Shown here piece after piece: positions 23,558 to 31,320 of a stretch of DNA of 64,000 nucleotides. The notes under the pieces were generated by a model that had not been told where the DNA came from, did no database searches, and saw nothing but the letters and a program-made list of their open reading frames with translations. Source of the DNA: JBDRCU01 sp043821485 (lineage in GTDB: Bacteria; Patescibacteriota; Minisyncoccia; 2-02-FULL-40-12; IGHO2-01-FULL-4-A). A program made the position numbers and the translations under genes. Position 1 is the stretch's first letter; each line of letters starts with the position of its first letter. The stretch is from the NCBI GenBank assembly GCA_043821485.1, contig JBDRCU010000057.1:1-64000 (forward strand), read 5' to 3'.

Positions 23558-23661
23558 GTGCAATATGTTTATACCTAAAACATGTGACAGTCTAGCAATC
23601 TCTTGACAGTGGAGATCTCAAAATGTTAGCATATATAAGATCCATATATAATCCATATATC

Positions 23662-23916
23662 ATGCCTATTGTGAATTTTACAGTACCGACCACCCTCGAG
23701 AGAAGAATCGTTAGTGGTATTAAGAAAAACGGCTTTTCCAGTAAAGCTGAATTTTTTCGTATGGCAGCACTTCGCTATTTACAGGAGCTTGAAATGTTAG
23801 GTATGACGTCAGATCAACGGAGAAGTTATCTCGTAAAACAAATTGATAAGCATATGACCAGACTGTACAAAGGCAAAAAGATTCCGTCGCTCGAAGAGCA
23901 GCTTGCGGATATCTGA
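23662..23916 (+). CDS. Ribbon-helix-helix antitoxin
   Basis: 84 residues from the ATG at 23662 (MPIVNFTVPTTLERRIVSGI). An upstream in-frame ATG at 23623 would add a tail that covers the TATAAT box at 23647-23652. The first 45 residues have the ribbon-helix-helix layout, a short strand followed by two helices with GFSSKAEFFRMAALRYL. The C-terminal tail (DKHMTRLYKGKKIPSLEEQL) would wrap the toxin. The stop is 3 nt from the start of the toxin gene. ParD/CopG-type antitoxins of this kind repress their own operon. Confidence 0.82.
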   Translation: MPIVNFTVPTTLERRIVSGIKKNGFSSKAEFFRMAALRYLQELEMLGMTSDQRRSYLVKQIDKHMTRLYKGKKIPSLEEQLADI

Positions 23917-23919
23917 CAT

Positions 23920-24270
23920 ATGCCCAGAGTTGTCATACTCCCCTATTTTTTAAAAAGTGCTAAGGGTTACCTAAAGAAGTATCGCAGTTTAGAGCGTACT
24001 ATTGTTGATGTCTTGGGAAGATTCAGCCCATCCCATCACGTTCATCTAGGTAACAATATTTATAAAGTACGTTTTTCAATTAAAGAAATTACAAAGGGAA
24101 AAAGCAAAGTATTCAGATTGATACTGCGTCTTACTTCGGATCATAAATTTTTGATACCCGTATTTATGTATTTCAAAGGAGATCGTGAGACTGTAAGTGA
24201 TAATGAGATAAATGAACATCTCTCAGAGATATTATTAGAGCTTAAAGAATTCGAGAGAACTTTGAATTAG
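23920..24270 (+). CDS. RelE/ParE-like toxin
   Basis: 116 residues, basic, with helix-helix-strand-strand-strand order: an N-terminal FLKSAKGYLKKYRSLERTIVDVLGRF, a central NIYKVRFSIKEITKGKSKVFRLI, and the strand HKFLIPVFMYFKGDRETVSDNE. This is the RelE/ParE fold; the central KVRF and the Arg-rich strand are typical of the interferase branch. It directly follows a ribbon-helix-helix antitoxin, completing a type II module. A decayed transposase lies upstream, which fits a mobile history. Whether it cuts mRNA or blocks gyrase is not decided by sequence. Confidence 0.78.
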   Translation: MPRVVILPYFLKSAKGYLKKYRSLERTIVDVLGRFSPSHHVHLGNNIYKVRFSIKEITKGKSKVFRLILRLTSDHKFLIPVFMYFKGDRETVSDNEINEHLSEILLELKEFERTLN

Positions 24271-24289
24271 ATAGGCTATAAAACGAATC

Positions 24290-24357
24290 AGCGCCGGGTC
24301 CCGTAATGGGAGCCCGGCGCTTGAGGTTCTAGGGGACGACGACCTTACTGTCGTCCG
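24290..24357 (-). terminator. Double GC-rich hairpin ending island C
   Basis: AGCGCCGGGTCCC (24290-24302) pairs with GGGAGCCCGGCGCT (24308-24321) around GTAAT, with one bulged base. Closer to the stop codon GACGAC/GTCGTC forms a second stem. They follow the lipoprotein gene on the minus strand. Confidence 0.75.
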
Positions 24358-24360
24358 GAT

Positions 24361-25083
24361 TTAGTGTTGCGCCCACATGTCGTAGCAGGTCTTGCCGCCG
24401 GTTTCGCAGTCCAGCGACGCGACGTTATTGGTCTTGGCGGAATAGTGGTAGCAGGTGTAGTAGCACTGCCATATGCTTCCGTAGATACGATAAGGGCCGC
24501 AGGGTAGGTCGTTGAGCCTGCGGAATGTCACCTTGGCCTTTGCTTGGGCTGGCAGATATACGTACCCCAGGTAGTAGTACCTGGAGCACTCTACATTGAG
24601 GACCCAGAGGTCAACGTAGCTTCCGGCGTAGTATTCCTCTTTGCCGAATTTTTTAAACAGCTTGATCGTGATTTTCTTCCGGTTCATCCGGAAGTCTTCG
24701 ATCCTGAACATCTCCCAGTTTGTCTCATCTACCGCGTTGGCGGTCTGGGCGGTGTCGCCGTTCAGGACGAGAGCCGAGGAGGCAGTGGACAGGCTGTCCA
24801 TCTTCGCCTCGAATTCGTTCTTCGCCACGGTGGCCCCGGGCATCAGTCCGAAGACCTCATCAGGGCGATCCGTTTTTCCTTCGAATTCCTGTTCGTTCAG
24901 GAGTTCGATGTCGCGGAAGCTTCCCTGTTCGCCGTCAGTGAAGGGGGTGGGCGCGTGGTCGGCGGTCAGGTTGCTGCCGATTTCCCCGAGCGTGTCGGGG
25001 GTGACCGGATTCGAGCTGCAAGCTGCGAACGTCATCATCGCTACCACGATCAAGATCTGGAAACCGAAACCGTTCTGTCTCAT
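24361..25083 (-). CDS. Predicted lipoprotein, GC-rich island C
   Basis: 240 residues. A signal peptide with lipobox TFAAC-S (cleavage before Cys22) predicts a lipid-anchored surface protein. A low-complexity acidic region follows, then from about residue 130 a domain dense in Tyr, Cys and basic residues (CSRYYYLGYVYLPAQAKAKV, RIYGSIWQCYYTCYHYSAK) that may form disulphides outside the cell. GGAGGT precedes the ATG at 6 nt. A TTGACT...TAAGGT promoter candidate lies further upstream. Composition and initiation signals differ sharply from the neighbouring toxin and MurA genes. No family recognised beyond the lipoprotein export signal. Confidence 0.7.
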   Translation of the reverse strand: MRQNGFGFQILIVVAMMTFAACSSNPVTPDTLGEIGSNLTADHAPTPFTDGEQGSFRDIELLNEQEFEGKTDRPDEVFGLMPGATVAKNEFEAKMDSLSTASSALVLNGDTAQTANAVDETNWEMFRIEDFRMNRKKITIKLFKKFGKEEYYAGSYVDLWVLNVECSRYYYLGYVYLPAQAKAKVTFRRLNDLPCGPYRIYGSIWQCYYTCYHYSAKTNNVASLDCETGGKTCYDMWAQH

Positions 25084-25217
25084 TTTCTACCTCCGGCTTG
25101 ATAGCCAGTTTAGGGGCGTTTTTCTACGTAAAAGGCGCCTATAAAGCGCCTAACTATAAAGACACCTTACCATATATAACGGGTAAAGTCAAGATGTGTG
25201 ACTTTGTCTAAAATAGC

Positions 25218-26747
25218 CTAAATACTCTCCATTATTTCAATATCAGCCCCTATGCTTTGAAGGCGGGTTACGAGATCTTCATATCCCCTATTTATTGAAT
25301 AAACATTTCTTAATATTGAAGTACCTTCTGCTGCAAGCATGCCGATAAGTATTATTGCTGTTGGGCGAAGTGCTGGTGGCGAGACGATTTGAGATGCTTT
25401 GAGTTTGGTTGGGCCGTCTATAAAGACTCTGTGCGGATCAGCAAGCGTGATTTCAGCTCCAAGCTTATTCATATCTGTATAGTAGATAGCTCGTTGTTCA
25501 TAAATCCAGTCATGGATTAATGTTTTACCTTTTGCTTGCGTTGCAATAGGTACAAAGAAAGGTAAATTATCTGGATTTATGCCAGGATAAGGTAGCGGAT
25601 GGATGCTGTCTTGAGGCGCTACTAATTTGGAGGGCAAGGTTTTAATATCCATTAATTTAGTGTAACCATTCCTGCCCTTGTAGCGTTTAAGAATTTTGTA
25701 TTTAAAGCCCATTTTAGACATATGTAGGAGTTCCAACTCGAGAAAATCAATAGGGCATTGGGTAATAGTGATCGTTGAATTGGTTGTTGCGGCAAGAGAC
25801 AAAAAGAGCATGGACTCAATAGGGTCTTGCATGATTGGATACGAGATGTCTTTTTTGATTTTGGTTTTGCCATGGATGACTAGCGTGGAAGTACCGATGC
25901 CGTCGATCTTTATGCCGAGCTTTTCAAGGAAATAACATAAGTCTTGAACCATATAGTTAGAAGATGCGATTTTGATTGTGGTTTTACCCGGAACAAGTGT
26001 TGAAGCCATTATGATGTTTTCAGTCGCAGTAACACTCGCTTCATACATTATAATTTCTTGATCCTTTTTGAGACGGGATGCTTGTACGTGATATGCAGTG
26101 TCAGTTGTTTTGATTTTGATTCCGAGTTTTTCAAGTGCAAATAAATGAGGCCTGACAGTTCGTTTGCCTAATTTGCAACCGCCTGCATTCGGTAGCTCGA
26201 AGTTTTTAAAATGGTGTACCAATGGGCCTATCATCATTAATACGCTTCTAGTGCGTTTGGCAGATTTCTTGTTTAGTTTATCGAGCTTAATGCGTCTTGG
26301 AGGCGTGATTTCAAGTTTGTCTCCTATCCATTTGATTGACACACCTATACTTTGAAGAACTTCTATAATCCGAAAGACCTCTTCAATGCGAGGCATATAT
26401 TCAAGTGTTGTTTTGCCTTTATTGAGAAGCGAAGCAATCAGGATTGAAAGGGCTGCATTCTTAGCAGTGTTGGTTGTAATAGTACCTGATAGTTTCTTGC
26501 CTCCGGTTATTCGGAAGTTCATAGTTGAGCCAGTGAGTTTAATCAGACTTCTATGGAGTACATGTCCCATGCGAAAAAGCATTTCCGTACTTAAATTCTG
26601 TTCGCCTTTTTCCATGCGGGCAACTGCGCTTTGGCTTGTTTTGAGAGCTTTGGCAAATTCTCCTTGCGTCATCCTGCGCTGTTCGCGTAGCCATGCAATT
26701 AGATGGCCAATCTTTTGTTGTTGAGGGAAATCTGATTTTTTAGACAT
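25218..26747 (-). CDS. murA: MurA-like enolpyruvyl transferase with N-terminal XRE domain
   Basis: 509 residues. Residues 12-67 are an XRE helix-turn-helix (LREQRRMTQGEFAKALKTSQ), and from 76 onward the sequence is an EPSP-synthase-fold MurA that adds enolpyruvate to UDP-GlcNAc, the first committed step of peptidoglycan synthesis. The TAKNAAL loop corresponds to the canonical GAKNAAL. The catalytic Cys is kept (GGCKLGKRTVRPH, Cys191), as are the substrate region INPDNLPFFVPIA and the PPALRPTAIILIG domain. The fusion joins a DNA-binding module to a cell-wall enzyme, so it could regulate transcription in response to substrate or simply bind DNA as an accessory. Only one MurA is seen here. Confidence 0.85.
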   Translation of the reverse strand: MSKKSDFPQQQKIGHLIAWLREQRRMTQGEFAKALKTSQSAVARMEKGEQNLSTEMLFRMGHVLHRSLIKLTGSTMNFRITGGKKLSGTITTNTAKNAALSILIASLLNKGKTTLEYMPRIEEVFRIIEVLQSIGVSIKWIGDKLEITPPRRIKLDKLNKKSAKRTRSVLMMIGPLVHHFKNFELPNAGGCKLGKRTVRPHLFALEKLGIKIKTTDTAYHVQASRLKKDQEIIMYEASVTATENIIMASTLVPGKTTIKIASSNYMVQDLCYFLEKLGIKIDGIGTSTLVIHGKTKIKKDISYPIMQDPIESMLFLSLAATTNSTITITQCPIDFLELELLHMSKMGFKYKILKRYKGRNGYTKLMDIKTLPSKLVAPQDSIHPLPYPGINPDNLPFFVPIATQAKGKTLIHDWIYEQRAIYYTDMNKLGAEITLADPHRVFIDGPTKLKASQIVSPPALRPTAIILIGMLAAEGTSILRNVYSINRGYEDLVTRLQSIGADIEIMESI

Positions 26748-26875
26748 AATATATATTTAGGTAATAGGATTTCAATATATCACATGTGATATATTCGTGT
26801 AAAGGGTTATTCTTGATGGCAATTTAGTATCGCGGGGTTTGCGTATGTGTCCGGCTCATATATACTGGAATTACT

Positions 26876-27823
26876 ATGAAAACAATTGTAGTAACAGGAG
26901 GTGCGGGATTCATTGGATCTAATCTTGTTGATCGATTAATATCTGATGGATTTAGAGTTGTAGTAATAGATGACTTTTCTGAGGGTAAAGAAGAGAACCT
27001 TGCTCAACACAAAGACAATGATGTGACGATATACAGACGCAGTATTACAGAAGATTTGAATGATATATTTGAAAAAGAGAGGCCCGAAGCGATTATGCAT
27101 CTTGCAGCGCTTGCACGAGTACCCCTATCTATTGCTAAACCGCGTGAGACCAACGATGTAAATTTGAATGGGACACTTAATCTGTTAATCACTGCGAATG
27201 ACCATGGAGTAAAAAGATTTGTGAATTATGGAAGCTCATCTGAATACGGTGATCCACCAACACGGCCTTTTAAGGAAGATATGGTGCTCCAACCCCTATC
27301 CCCTTATGGATTGCAGAAGCTTGCCGCGGATCACTATGCAAGACTTTTCCATATTATGCATGGCATGGAAACCATCACATTGCGTCCTTTCAATGTATTT
27401 GGACGACGCATGAATCATGAAGGAGCATATGCATTGCTTATTGGCAAAGTTCATGCTTGGCTGTTTAATGGAGCTAGGTTTTTCATAAATGGAGACGGAG
27501 AACAGACAAGGGATTTTACATATATTGACGATGTAATAGAGGCAACAATGATTGCTATGATGACCGATAATGAAAAATGCTTTGGACAGTCATTTAATGT
27601 GGGAGGAGGTCGCGCACATATAGTGAATGAAGTTGTGGATAAGATTATAATTTTCAGCGGTAAAAGCATATCGCCTGAGCATGGTCCTGCGCTTATTGAG
27701 CCTCATGACACTCTTGCAGATGTATCCAAGAGTAAGGAGTTATTGGGATGGGAGGCTAAAGCGGATTTTGACGAAGGATTGAAAAAAACATTTGAATATT
27801 TTAAAGAATTGTTTAATAAATAG
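26876..27823 (+). CDS. NAD-dependent sugar-nucleotide epimerase/dehydratase
   Basis: An extended short-chain dehydrogenase of 315 residues. The nucleotide loop is TGGAGFIG (7-14), the catalytic triad Ser120-122 with Tyr144 and Lys148 (SPYGLQK), and RPFNVFGRRM and GDGEQTRDFTYIDDV are typical of UDP-glucose 4-epimerase-like enzymes. It would act on UDP- or dTDP-sugars for surface glycans. A TATACT box ends 9 nt before the ATG, so the message probably has almost no leader. glyA follows after 3 nt in the same operon. Exact substrate is not readable from the sequence. Confidence 0.88.
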   Translation: MKTIVVTGGAGFIGSNLVDRLISDGFRVVVIDDFSEGKEENLAQHKDNDVTIYRRSITEDLNDIFEKERPEAIMHLAALARVPLSIAKPRETNDVNLNGTLNLLITANDHGVKRFVNYGSSSEYGDPPTRPFKEDMVLQPLSPYGLQKLAADHYARLFHIMHGMETITLRPFNVFGRRMNHEGAYALLIGKVHAWLFNGARFFINGDGEQTRDFTYIDDVIEATMIAMMTDNEKCFGQSFNVGGGRAHIVNEVVDKIIIFSGKSISPEHGPALIEPHDTLADVSKSKELLGWEAKADFDEGLKKTFEYFKELFNK

Positions 27824-27826
27824 ACT

Positions 27827-29125
27827 ATGGATCATGAAGCATTAAAACAGGATATGGATGTCTACAATGCTTTGTCTGGCGAGCAGAATCGTGTTCGAGA
27901 TGGCATTGAGCTAATACCTTCAGAGAACTATGTTTCCCGTGCTGTACTTGAGGCATTGGGTTCGGTTTTTACCAATAAATATGCTGAAGGGTATCCAGGG
28001 AGGAGGTATTATGGAGGTAATAAATATACGGATATTATTGAAACTCTTGCTATTGAGCGTGCCAAGAAGATTTTTAAATCCGATCATGCCAATGTTCAGC
28101 CTTTGTCCGGCTCTCCAATGAATCAGGCGGTATATCTGGCTTTGCTTCAACCCGGAGACACAATAATGGGTATGGATTTAACTCATGGAGGGCATCTTAC
28201 GCATGGTCATCCAGTTAGTCATATGGGTAAGCTATTTAATTGGATTAGGTATAAGACTCATCCGGAGAATGAGGGCAAAATTGATTTTGATGAATTGATG
28301 GAGCTTGCTAAGAAGCATAAACCCAAGATAGTTTTGTGCGGTTATACCAGCTATCCGCGGGATTATGACTATGCTGATTTTAAACGTGTTGCAGATGAAG
28401 TCGGAGCTTTTGCTATGGCAGATGTTGCACATATCGGAGGCCTTATTGCAGGAGGCGTAATGCGAAATCCATTTGATTACGGTTTTGATATTGTTAATAC
28501 AACAACACATAAGACTTTGCGCGGTCCAAGAGGCGGTATAATTTTGACCAAAGGTAAGCCGGGCAATCCTTTGAAAAAAGTTGAGATAAGTAAAGAGAAT
28601 TTGCCCGTGATTATGGATAGATCTGTATTCCCAGGTCTTCAAGGAGGTCCGCATATGAATAATATAGCAGGTATTGCTGTGGCCTTGGGCGAAGCATTGA
28701 AACCGGAATTTAAGGAATACACAAAGCAAATACTTGTTAATGCTAAGGCATTAGCTGATGAGTTAATGAAGCGTGGAGCAGTGCTTGTAACAGGTGGTAC
28801 GGATAATCATATGATGGTGATTGACTGTGTTAAGTCATTTAATATGGATGGAGGTAAAGTTGAGAAGATCCTTGATTTAGTTGGGATTACTACGAATAAG
28901 AGTCCTGTGCCAGATGATACCAATCCTCCGTTTACTCCAAGCGGTCTTCGAATAGGCACGCCAGCAGCGACTACGCGAGGGATGAAAGAGGACGATATGC
29001 GGTGTTTGGCAGGATGGATTATTGAAGTTATTGAGCATAATAAAGAACAGGCTAATCTTGATAGATTACAAAAAGAAATTAAAGACTTTTGTCATCAGTT
29101 TTCAATACCGGGGATAGAGTCTTAG
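27827..29125 (+). CDS. glyA: Serine hydroxymethyltransferase
   Basis: Interconverts serine and glycine while charging tetrahydrofolate. The PLP lysine is Lys229 in TTTHKTLRGPRGG. Other signatures are NKYAEGYPGRRYYGG near the N-terminus, DVAHIGGLIAGG, and the C-terminal SGLRIGTPAATTRG. The length of 432 is standard. It is 3 nt downstream of the epimerase gene, with no terminator between. An island of GC-rich DNA begins right after its stop. In reduced CPR genomes it may be one of few one-carbon enzymes kept. Confidence 0.97.
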   Translation: MDHEALKQDMDVYNALSGEQNRVRDGIELIPSENYVSRAVLEALGSVFTNKYAEGYPGRRYYGGNKYTDIIETLAIERAKKIFKSDHANVQPLSGSPMNQAVYLALLQPGDTIMGMDLTHGGHLTHGHPVSHMGKLFNWIRYKTHPENEGKIDFDELMELAKKHKPKIVLCGYTSYPRDYDYADFKRVADEVGAFAMADVAHIGGLIAGGVMRNPFDYGFDIVNTTTHKTLRGPRGGIILTKGKPGNPLKKVEISKENLPVIMDRSVFPGLQGGPHMNNIAGIAVALGEALKPEFKEYTKQILVNAKALADELMKRGAVLVTGGTDNHMMVIDCVKSFNMDGGKVEKILDLVGITTNKSPVPDDTNPPFTPSGLRIGTPAATTRGMKEDDMRCLAGWIIEVIEHNKEQANLDRLQKEIKDFCHQFSIPGIES

Positions 29126-29151
29126 ATTACGATGCTACTGTCTCTAAATGC

Positions 29152-29175
29152 GAAAACCGCCCGAAGGCGGGTTTC
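29152..29175 (-). terminator. Terminator of island D
   Basis: GAAAACCGCCC (29152-29162) pairs with GGCGGGTTTC (29166-29175) around a GAA loop, giving a minus-strand transcript ending GCGGTTTTC. It lies between glyA and the convergent island gene and may serve both. Confidence 0.7.
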
Positions 29176-29190
29176 AGCCTTGGGCGGGTT

Positions 29191-29517
29191 CTACGGAAGG
29201 AACTGTACTGGATCTCGGACAACGAAATGAGATAGATTCTCGCCGACGTGGCTTTTGAGAAAGAGCCTACTGAAGACGTCCTTAGCTGTCGTAGGCACGT
29301 CTTTATTGTCCCATGCCACCATCCAGTCATGTTTGCCTGTAGGTACTTCTCCTGGATTGAAGGTTTGGAGATGAATCTTTATGATCTTCTCACCCTTCCT
29401 GTAGAAGAAGGTGTACACACAGCCGATTCTGACTGAAACAAGTTGCACCTCTAGGGTTTCTGGCTTATCCTCGCGGACTTTTGCGAGGAATGTTTCAGGA
29501 GTAAGCATTGTATTCAT
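29191..29517 (-). CDS. Hypothetical 108-aa protein of GC-rich island D
   Basis: The ATG at 29517 has GAGGAGGA 5 nt upstream (29523-29530), a canonical ribosome site. The product is a small soluble mixed alpha/beta protein: TPETFLAKVREDKPETLEV, a hydrophobic QLVSVRIGCVYTFFYRKGEKII hairpin, and a C-terminal VFSRLFLKSHVGENLSHF helix. No domain recognised, no signal peptide. Composition is GC-rich relative to glyA and the gene at 29633. It has its own promoter region and terminator, so it forms a one-gene unit like the other islands. Single Cys, no metal motif. Confidence 0.6.
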   Translation of the reverse strand: MNTMLTPETFLAKVREDKPETLEVQLVSVRIGCVYTFFYRKGEKIIKIHLQTFNPGEVPTGKHDWMVAWDNKDVPTTAKDVFSRLFLKSHVGENLSHFVVRDPVQFLP

Positions 29518-29632
29518 TCTGTCCTCCTCGGTTTATATACAAGTATCAGTCATATACCATATTTAGCAAGTCCGTTCTGTAGATATCTATATTAATGTTG
29601 GTTGATTTGTGTACATGTAGTAAAATATATCT

Positions 29633-30172
29633 ATGAAAGAAGATATAGATTATAGTGCATATGGAATGGATGAAGATGTGGCTATAGGCGAGCCGCAGTT
29701 TATCTTTCCTCCTGAATCAGCATCATGGTCAGGTCCGCTTTACTATGTTCGCGGACATAGGCGCAATACGATAATTACGGCAATCGTGCTTTTTGCAATT
29801 GCTGGTTTAGTTTATATCTTTGACAGCAATCTATTGACTACAGTCGTCATTGCTTTGCTTGGTGTACTTATCCTTGTCACCTCTCATAAGAAGGCACCTA
29901 TTGTTGAATTTGAGGTCTCGAGTGTAGGAGTATCAGTTGATGATAAAGCGTATTTAATTAATGATCTTGAATCATTTTGGATAGATTATGTTCCAGAACT
30001 GGATGTATATGAATTGAGTCTGCAATTGAAGCAATGGCATAAATCTTATGTAAAAATTCCTCTTCAGGCGCAGGATCCTGTTCAAATTAGGGATATTCTG
30101 CTAGAGTTCGTACCCGAAGAAGAACATCATGTAACTCTTGAAGAAAAGCTTCGCCATAAGATTGGGATATAG
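29633..30172 (+). CDS. Hypothetical two-helix membrane protein (179 aa)
   Basis: No family recognised. After a polar acidic N-terminus there are two adjacent membrane helices (about residues 43-80: NTIITAIVLFAIAGLVYIFD and TTVVIALLGVLILVTS). A cytoplasmic domain with alternating strands (VEFEVSSVGVSVDDKAYLIN, ESFWIDYVPELDVYELSLQL) follows, reminiscent of PH-like membrane proteins. TTGGTT and TAAAAT boxes (29598-29603, 29621-29626, 17 nt apart) end 6 nt before the ATG, so the mRNA is probably leaderless. A tRNA-Arg follows 4 nt after the stop. Confidence 0.65.
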   Translation: MKEDIDYSAYGMDEDVAIGEPQFIFPPESASWSGPLYYVRGHRRNTIITAIVLFAIAGLVYIFDSNLLTTVVIALLGVLILVTSHKKAPIVEFEVSSVGVSVDDKAYLINDLESFWIDYVPELDVYELSLQLKQWHKSYVKIPLQAQDPVQIRDILLEFVPEEEHHVTLEEKLRHKIGI

Positions 30173-30176
30173 TATT

Positions 30177-30248
30177 GCACCCATAGTTTAACGGATAGAA
30201 CGCGGACTTGCGGAGTCCGTGATCGAGGTTCGATTCCTCGTGGGTGCA
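30177..30248 (+). tRNA. tRNA-Arg (GCG)
   Basis: 72 nt. The acceptor GCACCCA/TGGGTGC has discriminator A. The D arm contains GGATAG, giving the A20 expected of arginine tRNAs. The anticodon stem CGGAC/GTCCG holds the loop TTGCGGA, so the anticodon is GCG. Most bacteria read CGN with an ACG anticodon converted to inosine, so GCG is an unusual choice. No CCA is encoded. Confidence 0.88.
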
Positions 30249-30315
30249 CTAGACTCATTGAACTCATTGCGATACAGTATTACTAGGTCGTATGTATTTA
30301 ATTTACTATATTATT

Positions 30316-30564
30316 ATGGCCAAGAAATTAGGAGAGGTGACCCATTGGTATGATAAGCTTGGAGTTGCAGTACTTAAGCTTACTGCCAATTTGAACAAAG
30401 GAGACGCCATTAAAGTCGTACGCGGTGATGCTGAATTTGAAGATACTGTATCTTCAATGCAGGTAGATCACGAAGATGTAGAGTCTGCGAAAAAAGGCGA
30501 TGAAGTGGCTCTTAAGCTTTCACAGAAAGCAAAGCAAGGGTCTGAAATATACCTTTCCGAATAA
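30316..30564 (+). CDS. Small EF-Tu-domain-2-like beta-barrel protein
   Basis: 82 residues from the ATG at 30316 (MAKKLGEVTHWYDKLGVAVLKL). The VTHWYDKLGVAVLKL, LNKGDAIKVV, and FEDTVSSMQVDHEDVESAKKGDEVALKL pattern matches the translation-factor beta-barrel also found at the C-terminus of U32 peptidase-type proteins. Standalone copies are small nucleic-acid- or protein-binding modules of unknown role. An upstream in-frame ATG at 30292 adds only a hydrophobic extension and is less likely. It lies between a tRNA and an anchored surface protein. Confidence 0.75.
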   Translation: MAKKLGEVTHWYDKLGVAVLKLTANLNKGDAIKVVRGDAEFEDTVSSMQVDHEDVESAKKGDEVALKLSQKAKQGSEIYLSE

Positions 30565-30582
30565 TTATTTAACTAGAATATT

Positions 30583-31260
30583 ATGAAAGTATTATTCATA
30601 TTGATACTTATTATTGTTGCGCTTACGTTGTGGTTTGGATTCATCAAAGATGATGGCGGAGACGTAGTTGTTGATGGTATGCATACTGAAACACCCACGC
30701 CAGCAGATACCGAAACACCTGATGATATTGCCACGCCTGTGCCTCCGGGTACGCCTTCAGATGACGAGGATGATGACCAAGGTGGCGATATAATCTCGGA
30801 TACATCTGATTGGCAGGTTATTACGAATGAACGCGAAGGGTATGAAGTAAAAATCCACCCATGGTGGTGGTGGAGCAGATATTATAATGTAGATGACGAG
30901 ACAGTGAGTATTCTTGGTTTTGATACATCTTCATTGGAAGACAAACCCTATTCTTCTGCGCCAATCCAGATACGTACTACAACAGATGAGAGATATTTAG
31001 ATGATGTTGCACCGCAGTGTCTGAAATCGTACGACAGAGATTATTGTATGTTACTGATTGAATCAAGTGAAAATATTAAAGTTGATGGTGTCTCTGGAAA
31101 ACGTTTTCTTAACAGAGGAGATAGTAATGAAGCATGGGGATTGCATAGGGTTGTTGTGGAACATGACGATTTGATCTATGAGTTTTCTTTTAATGAATCG
31201 GGCGGAGATCACTTGGATATCTTCAACACCATAGTAGATAGTTTTAGATTCTTAGACTAA
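30583..31260 (+). CDS. Membrane-anchored PsbP-like surface protein
   Basis: 225 residues. An N-terminal anchor helix (2-19), an acidic Thr/Pro spacer (28-70) and an external domain opening with SDTSDWQVITNEREGYEVKIH. The same opening (DTSDWQTYRNEEFGFEIKYP) occurs in the 418-residue protein at 46309, so the two share a PsbP/Mog1-like fold domain. Two Cys residues (QCLK, YCML) could pair outside the cell. Its function is unknown; such domains are common in CPR envelope proteins. A strong terminator follows. Confidence 0.65.
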   Translation: MKVLFILILIIVALTLWFGFIKDDGGDVVVDGMHTETPTPADTETPDDIATPVPPGTPSDDEDDDQGGDIISDTSDWQVITNEREGYEVKIHPWWWWSRYYNVDDETVSILGFDTSSLEDKPYSSAPIQIRTTTDERYLDDVAPQCLKSYDRDYCMLLIESSENIKVDGVSGKRFLNRGDSNEAWGLHRVVVEHDDLIYEFSFNESGGDHLDIFNTIVDSFRFLD

Positions 31261-31272
31261 ATTAAGCCAAAT

Positions 31273-31311
31273 ATCATAAAAGCCGCCAGAAGGCGGCTTT
31301 TATGATACAAT
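31273..31311 (+). terminator. Terminator fused to the recG promoter
   Basis: ATCATAAAAGCCGCC (31273-31287) and GGCGGCTTTTATGAT (31292-31306) form a 15-bp stem. The last base of the stem starts the TACAAT box (31306-31311) that lies 9 nt before the recG ATG. Confidence 0.8.
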
Positions 31312-31320
31312 AATCCCATA

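Noticed and set aside
23623..23661. Upstream start for the RHH antitoxin
   Set aside because: It would place a TATAAT box inside the coding sequence and adds residues unlike the usual short strand at the N-terminus.
24544..25144. Plus-strand frames opposite the lipoprotein gene
   Set aside because: Shadow frames in GC-rich DNA. The minus-strand frame has a signal peptide, lipobox, ribosome site and terminator.
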